Source of the DNA: Saprospira grandis DSM 2844
Lineage (GTDB): Bacteria > Bacteroidota > Bacteroidia > Chitinophagales > Saprospiraceae
DNA length: 37,370 nt
Direction: 5' to 3'
Assembly: GCA_945888475.1 (NCBI GenBank)
Contig: CAMDAB010000021.1
Location: 1-37,370, forward strand
The notes under the pieces are model-generated. The model saw nothing but the letters and a program-made list of their open reading frames with translations. It was not told where the DNA came from and searched no databases. The translations under genes and the position numbers were made by a program. The stretch's first letter is position 1; each line of letters opens with the position of its first letter. This document shows positions 30,897 to 37,370 of the stretch, piece after piece.

Positions 30897-33168
30897 TGTC
30901 GCCCAGAGCACCTTCTCCTTTGATAATCTTGAATTCGACGCGGCGATTTAGCTGGCGTCCTTCAGGGTTATCTTTTCCATCAGGATTTTCGTTTGGAGCA
31001 ACCGGCTCGTTTTCACCAAATCCTTTTGGAATCATTCTCGACTTTTCAATACCTTTATTAGTCAGGTAATCCATAGCAGAATTAGATCGATTTTGAGAAA
31101 GCTGATCATTGTATGTGTTTGAACCATGCGCATCTGTATGTCCGCGTACTTCAACCACCATGTCAGGATGATCCTTCAGGATAGTTGCAATCATATCCAA
31201 GGTGTCGGCTGCACCCTGACGGATATTAAATTTGTCATAATCGAAGAGTATATTAACAAAGATTGGAGGTGGAGTGAGGTAAAGCTTTTGGACATTTTTC
31301 AAGTCGGCTTTAGCAACTGTTTTGCTCTCACCTACAAAACCCTGAAGACGTGCTTGAATACGAACATCATTGCTACGACCGATTTTAAATTCGTGACGGT
31401 TGCTGCCAACGGTTGATTCTTTTAGGATTTCATTATTAGCGCCGTAAACAATTACACTAACACCACCGAGTGGCTCATTTGTTTTTTTGTTGTAAGTTTC
31501 AACAATTAGGCCCATTTCTTTTAGGGTAGTTTTATCTTCCCAAGCCATAGGGTTATCAATTGTACCGAAACGTTTTTCAAGTGCAGGACGGCGTGCATCG
31601 ATGTTAGTTTTGGCACCACTTTCCCAGCCATCTTTTTTGGCTACAACTTCATATTCTTTACCTTGTTCAAGCATAAAAGTATAGTTGTTTCCGTTGGCAT
31701 TGCTTTGTTCATCTACAACTTTACCAGTAGATTTTTCGATGAGTTGAACAACTGCACCATTCACAGGAGCATTACCTTTTTCCTGATCGTATACTTTGAT
31801 AGCAAGTTCAACATCGCATCTTTCAGGCATCAATACAGAGAAAATATCATCGGTAGAAGTTTTCTTGCCGGGTACAGAGGTTGTTCCTTCGCGGTTAGAA
31901 ATGAAATAACCGTAACAGTCGTCTTTGCCTTCGCGGTTGATGATAAATGCAAACTCGTCAAGACTAGTGTTGAAACCGGGGCCCATGTTGGTTACTTCTC
32001 CCCAACTGCCTGTTTTTGAGCGCTTGCTGGTGAACATATCAATACCTCCGAAGCCAGGGTGGCCGCTGGATGCAAAGTAAAGATTGTTATCGCGGCTGTC
32101 ATAGAAAGGATATGAATCGTCACCTACTGAGTTTACAGCTTCGAGGTTGAGCGGTTGGCGGGTAGTTCCATCGGCATTGATTTCAGCGTACCAGATATCA
32201 AAACCACCTTTACCACCAGGCATGTTTGAAGAGAAGAAAAGTACTTCTTTGCCATCAATTTTACCAACTGCTGGGTTCTTACAAGTGTATGAATCATTGT
32301 TAAAGTCTAGTTGAACAGGCTCACCTACAGTAGTGCCATCAAAAGATGCAAAATAAATTTTACTGTTCTCAAGTACATTACCTATGAGTTTTGCACGAAC
32401 AAAATAGAATTTACTCATGTCGGCACTGAAAGTAGGATTAACACTGTGCGACCCTTCTTTGTACAGTACATTTGGATTGAACTCAGTTGCTTTACCCCAT
32501 TCTTTGGCATTGCCGTCATAATCGGAAGAGAAAATTCTTACATATTTTACTCTTGGATCTGCCTTTTCTACAAAGATGATGGTATCGCTGCGAAGTGAAG
32601 AGAAAATCATTTTGCTTCTGCCAACCGGGTAAGCAAAATTTTCCATCAGTGCAGAGTTAATTTCTTTACCGGCATTTTTGATTTTCAATTCTTCTTTCGA
32701 TTTTGTTCCTGCAGACTGAGCCATTTTGGCACCGTCAATTTCTATGCGGGCAAGAGCTTTGTATCTGTCGGCCTCTGTTCCATCGTACTCATTTCTGAAT
32801 TGTTCATAAACAGGAATACATTCTGCATATTTGGCATTCAATTTCATTGAATAGGCATAGTACCAACGCGCAAGCTTAAAGATACCTTCTTTGTCTGCAT
32901 CTAAAACTTTTTTAAACCAGACTTCTGCATCCGTATAGTCACGAAGCATTAAATAGGTGTAAGCAACATCGTATGTAGCTTTGGCATCGTTTGGTTTTTT
33001 GTCATACACTTTCATGTAAAGGTCTAACGCATTCCAAGTATCGTTTTTGCCAAGATTTTCATCGGCCAGGGTTTCCAATTTTTCAACCGGTTGTCCGACA
33101 GGTGGTTGTGCCCAGTTGTGTGTTAAGGCCAACATGAAAGCAAATGCAATTAAAATACAATTTTTCAT
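30844..33168 (-). CDS. PorE-like OmpA-family protein (TPR, beta-propeller, regulatory-like domains, OmpA)
   Basis: The 774-residue protein has a signal peptide (about 1-20, NWAQ). TPR-like helices follow (about 25-135), then a PD40/WD40-like beta-propeller (about 165-430), carboxypeptidase-regulatory-like beta domains (about 450-630), and an OmpA peptidoglycan-binding domain (about 643-755). The OmpA domain contains MVVEVRGHTDAHGSNTYNDQ and LNRRVEFKI. This is the domain order of PorE, which binds peptidoglycan and the PorP barrel and is part of T9SS. The PorP/SprF gene lies 62 nt upstream on the same strand, consistent with that pair. No lipobox is seen. After the OmpA domain a short tail leads to an A10 run and the stop. 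Confidence 0.9.
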   Translation of the reverse strand: MKNCILIAFAFMLALTHNWAQPPVGQPVEKLETLADENLGKNDTWNALDLYMKVYDKKPNDAKATYDVAYTYLMLRDYTDAEVWFKKVLDADKEGIFKLARWYYAYSMKLNAKYAECIPVYEQFRNEYDGTEADRYKALARIEIDGAKMAQSAGTKSKEELKIKNAGKEINSALMENFAYPVGRSKMIFSSLRSDTIIFVEKADPRVKYVRIFSSDYDGNAKEWGKATEFNPNVLYKEGSHSVNPTFSADMSKFYFVRAKLIGNVLENSKIYFASFDGTTVGEPVQLDFNNDSYTCKNPAVGKIDGKEVLFFSSNMPGGKGGFDIWYAEINADGTTRQPLNLEAVNSVGDDSYPFYDSRDNNLYFASSGHPGFGGIDMFTSKRSKTGSWGEVTNMGPGFNTSLDEFAFIINREGKDDCYGYFISNREGTTSVPGKKTSTDDIFSVLMPERCDVELAIKVYDQEKGNAPVNGAVVQLIEKSTGKVVDEQSNANGNNYTFMLEQGKEYEVVAKKDGWESGAKTNIDARRPALEKRFGTIDNPMAWEDKTTLKEMGLIVETYNKKTNEPLGGVSVIVYGANNEILKESTVGSNRHEFKIGRSNDVRIQARLQGFVGESKTVAKADLKNVQKLYLTPPPIFVNILFDYDKFNIRQGAADTLDMIATILKDHPDMVVEVRGHTDAHGSNTYNDQLSQNRSNSAMDYLTNKGIEKSRMIPKGFGENEPVAPNENPDGKDNPEGRQLNRRVEFKIIKGEGALGDNGSNTENTVVSTEKKNN

Positions 33169-33230
33169 TGTTTTTAAAATTATTGTGATTTATAATAATT
33201 TCATTGAATAACAAGCTTTTACAGCAAGAA

Positions 33231-34289
33231 TTAGAAGCGAGGGTTGTAAAGAATTTCTTTTACAGCCATTTCTTTGTAAATTTTGGCAATATAAGAAAGT
33301 CCGAATTCGAAGCCCATTGCTCTTGGATTTGTTCCGTTGTAATTGTTGTTTCCGCTAAGGCTAAGACTAGATAGGTTGAAATCGTAAGCTACACCCAATG
33401 TAAGACCTTTGAACTCGAATCCTACACGGCCAAATGCAGCATCACCAATTCTGTAACCACCACCAAATAATAGATTTACATCTTTAGTGTTGGTAAAGTG
33501 GTATACTGCCAAAGCCTGAGCATTCATTTCAAAGACTTTAGCCATTATTTGCATAAACATCATTGGACGAATACTGAACTGATTGCCTAAAGAGAAGTTG
33601 GTTTTAACAGAACCTATAATATTTGTAGGCAGTCTGTATTCAGTGCCAAAGGTTAATTTAGGACGCGTAAAGTGATTTGCTGCTGCGGCTACTTCAATTC
33701 CCCAACCTGTACCACGATGGGCAAGCATCAATCCTCCTGAAAAATCTGGTGCGCTTACTGTTGGTGAGCTAGAGTTGTAGGTTATATCATCCTGGTCGAT
33801 ATTGCCTTCCAGTTCTTCACCCCAAAGGTAATCACCCTTAGAAGAAACCTGATAAATACCTCCTTTCAAACCAAAAGATAATCTGGTTCTTCCGCGTTGT
33901 CCGAGGCCTAAGTGGTAAGCCAAAGCTAATTCAGCACGCATTGTATTCAAATTACCAACTTTGTCATTGTAGAAATTAAGACCGGCACCCAACCAGCTTT
34001 TCATTTCACGTCCGCTTTTGGGCGGAATGCCCAATGCAACATCTGCATAGGCATTAGGTGTTTGGAAACCACCAAATTTTGGATCAAGACCTGTGCCATT
34101 TAAACCCAAACCTTGCCATTGGCTTCTGTAAATACCGCCAATGCGGAATGTCCCGGAATAATAACCTGTATAAACCGGATTGAGGTTAATGGGTGACATA
34201 TCAAACATAGTGAAGTGAATGTCCTGAGCAAAAGTAACTGTTGCTGACCCCATTAAAAACATGAGCATTAAACCCTTGAAGATTCTCAT
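33231..34289 (-). CDS. PorP/SprF family T9SS outer-membrane protein
   Basis: The 352-residue protein has a signal peptide (about 1-21, TFAQDIHF) and the PorP start HFTMFDMSPINLNPVYTGYYSGTFRIGGIYRSQW. The family N-terminal NPxxxG and beta-barrel strands run to the end, with repeated glycine/aromatic patterns. PorP/SprF proteins act with T9SS in handling type B cargo and bind PorE. The PorE-like gene follows on the same strand. Unlike the fused version at 1023-2618, it has no OmpA extension. Confidence 0.93.
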   Translation of the reverse strand: MRIFKGLMLMFLMGSATVTFAQDIHFTMFDMSPINLNPVYTGYYSGTFRIGGIYRSQWQGLGLNGTGLDPKFGGFQTPNAYADVALGIPPKSGREMKSWLGAGLNFYNDKVGNLNTMRAELALAYHLGLGQRGRTRLSFGLKGGIYQVSSKGDYLWGEELEGNIDQDDITYNSSSPTVSAPDFSGGLMLAHRGTGWGIEVAAAANHFTRPKLTFGTEYRLPTNIIGSVKTNFSLGNQFSIRPMMFMQIMAKVFEMNAQALAVYHFTNTKDVNLLFGGGYRIGDAAFGRVGFEFKGLTLGVAYDFNLSSLSLSGNNNYNGTNPRAMGFEFGLSYIAKIYKEMAVKEILYNPRF

Positions 34290-34752
34290 TGTTGCTTTAG
34301 TTTTTTAGTAAAAAATCTCTTATAAAACTTTGAATTTGTGAATTTTATGCAAAAAATTAAATAGCAAAATACAATCCTGGCATTCAATTTTCATGTAGCA
34401 TCGTGGTAAATATAAGTAAGTTTTTTTTAATTAGAATAAAATTGAATAAACTTTTAAAGAATTTATTTGTAAGTTTTTGGTAATACTGATGTTAAACCCA
34501 ATTATTTCGTTAAAACTTCGTAATAGTGATATAAAATATGTTAAAAAGTAAATATATTGAAAGCGTTTTAGTCACAACTATGGTGATCGAAAAAAGTTGA
34601 CTGAGTTGCATTATCTTGTATAGTGCATACAATGTGATTGAGCTTTAACAGAATTTCCGATGCAATAATTGTGATTATATCTGTGTTTGTAAAGCAAAAA
34701 AAAAGGACTATCTTATAGTAAGACAGTCCTTTTTTATGTTAAGTTGTTTCTT
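34290..34752. other. AT-rich intergenic region upstream of porP
   Basis: These 463 nt contain no credible gene. Apart from the terminator at 34697-34735, I see no repeat and no full TTTG-N19-TAnnTTTG match for porP on the minus strand. The porP promoter is probably here but not identified. Confidence 0.6.
34697..34735 (-). terminator. Terminator after the DUF5689 lipoprotein gene
   Basis: AAAAGGACT-A-TCTTA pairs with TAAGA-C-AGTCCTTTT (one A/C mismatch) around TAG. Runs of A on the left and T on the right allow termination in both directions; the minus-strand gene ending at 34753 is the obvious user. Confidence 0.8.
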
Positions 34753-36783
34753 TTATGGAATCAAATCAGAGGCGTTCCTCATCGTAACTTGTTTTGTTGT
34801 ATTAAACTGTCCTATTATACCTATTACATCGAAAGGAGTGGCAGGAACAGTACTTCCCGAGAAAGTAGCAGCTGTACGCGTGTACAATGTGATTGAACCC
34901 GAACCGTCACTAATGACAAGATTTCCACCTGCAGCGCCAAAAGTTGGTCCGCCAGATGTTATTGAACTAATATTGTCGATTCTTACCAAAGTCGATTCCC
35001 AGATTTCAGAATTGGTGTTTATTTGTGCCAATGTTGCAACTCTTGGGCTAACACTATTGCCCGTAGAAACCGTGGTAGCAGTTGTAAGGGCAAGACCGCT
35101 TACTTGTAAAAGCCCGTTAAATTCCTCTAGTGTTGCTCCGCTAATATTGATTTCAACTTTGTCTCCAAGATTCAGTGTATGATTTGATGTAAAACGAACT
35201 GTAACGCCAAAACCTAAAGAGTCTTGGATTACAGCATTTTGAGAGACAACGTTTCCATTAGCTCTGTCAGAAATTACAACCCCCCTGATTTTAAGATTTC
35301 CACTAACATTACCTGTGGCTCCGGTAAACTGCGCGCGAACATCTTCGATATTTTCTAAAGTTGCTCCACTTCCACAAGGTGTTCCTCCTGTTACGTCAAC
35401 AGCTGGATCTCTCAGCTGAACCTGATAAGTGGTAAATTGACCCATGATACCAACAACCTCTAGTGTTCCGCATGGTACGGGATTAGCAGCAAAACTTGCT
35501 GTAAAACGTGTGAATAAATCAATAGTACCTGTGCCGTCTGTTAAATCAAGACCACCGGAATAAGTAGTAGATCCGCTGATGCCAGCATTCACAATTTTCA
35601 CCAATGAAGATTCGTAGGTCTCAGGATTTGCCAAAAGGTTAGCTACGGTTACGGTTGTCGGTGGAACCACATTGCCGGTTGATACAACAGTTACAGATCC
35701 GCTTGGGATATCTTCCAACTGCATTAGACCACTGAATTCTCCGAGTGTAGCTCCATCTAAAGGAATTTCTACCTGGTCTCCTTCATTAAATGTATGTGCC
35801 GATGTAAAGCGCATCGTAATACCGCCGCTTGCATCCATCACAACCATATTTTGACCAACAATATTTCCTGTTGTGCGGTCTGAAATAACATAGGCATTGA
35901 TTTTTGAATTTGTCGGCACCGAACCGCCAAAAGCTGCACGAAGGGTAGAAATAGAAATAAGGTTACCACCTACAGATATGGTGCAACGATTTCCGTTCAA
36001 TGCATTAACATCATCTGTATCGCGTATGTAAAGTTGAGCATCTGTACCAAAATTGGTGTGAATGCCTACTGCTTTGCCATTACCACCAGGCGTTAGGTCT
36101 GATGCAAAAGTTGCATAACCTGAACTTCTGAGAATGATAGCATTTCCATTACAATCCTGTATACTGCGATTCAATGAAGAAGAAGTGACAGCATCTGCAT
36201 AGGTTTGTCCGCTATCCGCCGCGGCAAATTGTACATCGTTGAGTTCAACCAGCATGTTGCGGTACCTTGTGCTATTTTTAATGTCAAGTATACTTACTGA
36301 TTGTGGTGTTACTGTTTGATCTTTTGGACCACCAACAAGAAATTTCGAAAGCATTCCCTCTGGAATTCTGTCACCGGCATCATTAATAGTAAGCTGATGA
36401 TTTCCTTCATAATCGCCAACAAATAAATCTTTACATTTTACCCATACTTTTCTGCCAACAGGATATTCGGCGTAAAGATTACTTAATTCTATACGAATTT
36501 CAATGCCAGCACTATCGTCCTGAATAATAAGCTGTTTGAAAAAATTACCTGCTTCATCGGAGGATACGACAATGCCCTCAACAACAAGAGAATCTGTTAT
36601 TAATGTTGCTGTATTTCCAATTGTATGCAATGCTTTGATTTGGGAAATTGTTGCATTTGGAATAATAGTAGGATATTCCTCTACTGGTGGTTCGTCGAAA
36701 CGTTTTTTACAGCTCTGAATGCTACTGCCCAATAAAAGTGCTGAAAGGAGTACAGCTGTGAAGCGAATGATGTTCTTTTTCAT
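34753..36783 (-). CDS. DUF5689 lipoprotein with two OB-fold-like repeats
   Basis: The 676-residue protein has a lipoprotein signal (MKKNIIRFTAVLLSALLLGSSIQSC, Cys at about 25). A DUF5689 domain covers about 35-265 (ISQIKALH, VVEGIVVSSDEAGNFFKQLIIQD). Two homologous ~200-residue units follow at about 267-465 and 475-676. Each has a VISDR-x-GN-(I/V)-V-x-QN beta hairpin, RFTSxHT, a GATLxEF(S/N)GL loop and VVGIxGQF near its end. These resemble OB-fold/DUF5689-type strands and probably arose by duplication. It should be a surface or periplasmic lipoprotein. It is 41 nt after a TonB-dependent receptor, a pairing common in this phylum. The function is unknown; ligand capture for the receptor is inferred. 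Confidence 0.88.
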   Translation of the reverse strand: MKKNIIRFTAVLLSALLLGSSIQSCKKRFDEPPVEEYPTIIPNATISQIKALHTIGNTATLITDSLVVEGIVVSSDEAGNFFKQLIIQDDSAGIEIRIELSNLYAEYPVGRKVWVKCKDLFVGDYEGNHQLTINDAGDRIPEGMLSKFLVGGPKDQTVTPQSVSILDIKNSTRYRNMLVELNDVQFAAADSGQTYADAVTSSSLNRSIQDCNGNAIILRSSGYATFASDLTPGGNGKAVGIHTNFGTDAQLYIRDTDDVNALNGNRCTISVGGNLISISTLRAAFGGSVPTNSKINAYVISDRTTGNIVGQNMVVMDASGGITMRFTSAHTFNEGDQVEIPLDGATLGEFSGLMQLEDIPSGSVTVVSTGNVVPPTTVTVANLLANPETYESSLVKIVNAGISGSTTYSGGLDLTDGTGTIDLFTRFTASFAANPVPCGTLEVVGIMGQFTTYQVQLRDPAVDVTGGTPCGSGATLENIEDVRAQFTGATGNVSGNLKIRGVVISDRANGNVVSQNAVIQDSLGFGVTVRFTSNHTLNLGDKVEINISGATLEEFNGLLQVSGLALTTATTVSTGNSVSPRVATLAQINTNSEIWESTLVRIDNISSITSGGPTFGAAGGNLVISDGSGSITLYTRTAATFSGSTVPATPFDVIGIIGQFNTTKQVTMRNASDLIP

Positions 36784-36824
36784 AATATGTGTTTGATTGA
36801 TATTATTTTAATATTTGTATCCAA

Positions 36825-37370
36825 TTAAATAGGTAAACGATAAACTATACTTGCGAAATAATTGATTCCTAAACCATAGTTATATCGAGTAGGGAAGCTT
36901 GAAGGGTCGTTGTTCTCAAAATTGAAACGTAACTGTTCAAATCCACCAGTGAGGATATTTCTATTGTTCAGGATGTTATTAACACCAATGTTGACATAAA
37001 TAAAAGATGTTTTTTCTCCGACTTTGACTCTGAATGATTTTCCGCCAAAAATATCAATGGTAAATGCATTAGGCAATTGCTCCTGAGCAAGAATAGCATC
37101 CCATTGAGCGGATCCTGGCTCAACAAATTGCTGCTGGTATTGTGGATTATTAACTGTAGATACAGCTTCTATGGTTCTTCTGTCTGGATTTACATCAACA
37201 AAATTGCGCATCGTGTAGTTAAAGTTGACATTCAGGAACCAATATTTTGGCGAGCTGTAATTTACACCAAAGTTGTAAGCCATCTGTGGTGAGCCTGCTA
37301 CATAGGCATTTTTCATATAGGCTGTTTTGGAATTTACAACTGTATTGGGGTCATTGTCGAGATAAACCTT
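36825..37370 (-). CDS. TonB-dependent receptor, C-terminal end (partial)
   Basis: The frame is open to the right edge of the window; the first visible codons (KVYLDNDPN) continue upstream of the ATG at 37316, so that ATG is internal. The 181 residues visible show the last strands of an outer-membrane beta-barrel: YNFGVNYSSPKYWFLNVNFNYTM, VGEKTSFIYVNIGVNNILNNR, and the final strand YFASIVYRLPI. The GVNNILNNRN pattern is typical of TonB-dependent receptors. The missing N-terminal part should hold the plug and possibly a carboxypeptidase-like domain. It is the first gene of a pair with the DUF5689 lipoprotein. Confidence 0.85.
   Translation of the reverse strand, partial: KVYLDNDPNTVVNSKTAYMKNAYVAGSPQMAYNFGVNYSSPKYWFLNVNFNYTMRNFVDVNPDRRTIEAVSTVNNPQYQQQFVEPGSAQWDAILAQEQLPNAFTIDIFGGKSFRVKVGEKTSFIYVNIGVNNILNNRNILTGGFEQLRFNFENNDPSSFPTRYNYGLGINYFASIVYRLPI

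Overview
The window is a stretch of chromosome from a member of the Bacteroidota. The evidence is phylum-specific: type IX secretion system (T9SS) proteins (PorP/SprF, PorE-like, type B sorting domains), DUF4295 and DUF5606 proteins, DUF5689 next to a TonB-dependent receptor, bacillithiol deacetylase BshB1, promoters of the TTTG-N19-TAnnTTTG type, and AT-rich gaps with few Shine-Dalgarno sites. Nothing places it reliably below phylum. BshB1 and gliding-type cargo mildly favour a Cytophagia, Flavobacteriia, Chitinophagia or Saprospiria-like lineage.

Layout. 1-2618: the 3' end of a secreted Ig-like repeat protein with a type B T9SS sorting domain, followed by a PorP/SprF protein fused to a coiled coil and an OmpA domain. 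2829-4977: a membrane protein that looks like a catalytically dead endonuclease/exonuclease/phosphatase, BshB1, and a small unknown. 5073-7194: tRNA-Arg(ACG) with a near-perfect promoter, then rpmB-rpmG-DUF4295-ftsY. 7353-12732: a Gre-factor-like protein, the Nnr NAD(P)HX repair enzyme, a lipoprotein, AspS, and DUF5606. 12853-17762: an RND efflux adaptor and pump with no outer-membrane channel gene, then an unknown. 17846-18142: a muconolactone-isomerase-like small protein. 18143-19059: 0.9 kb of non-coding DNA full of palindromes and tandem repeats. 19060-23593: a minus-strand glycan cluster (FkbM methyltransferase, GT4, two methyltransferases, GT2). 23714-30422: a minus-strand set of a two-domain class II aldolase-like protein, a 1420-residue PKD-repeat T9SS cargo protein and a GlcD-like FAD oxidase. 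30501-34289: DUF1573, a PorE-like OmpA protein and PorP/SprF. 34753-37370: a DUF5689 lipoprotein and the end of a TonB-dependent receptor.

How it fits together. Much of the window concerns building and decorating the cell envelope: T9SS cargo, the outer-membrane PorP/PorE modules that deliver or anchor it, and glycan-modifying enzymes. T9SS cargo is attached to surface glycans in known systems, but a link between this glycan cluster and this cargo is only inference. The rest is housekeeping.

The observations most worth a second look are: an A10 run where the PorE-like gene ends and a signal-less DUF1573 frame continues; the PorP-OmpA fusion; the pseudo-nuclease membrane protein; the unusual aldolase fusion; a long tail on ribosomal protein L28; and the two-domain super-repeat in the giant PKD protein. 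I found no CRISPR array, prophage, insertion sequence or recognisable defence system.
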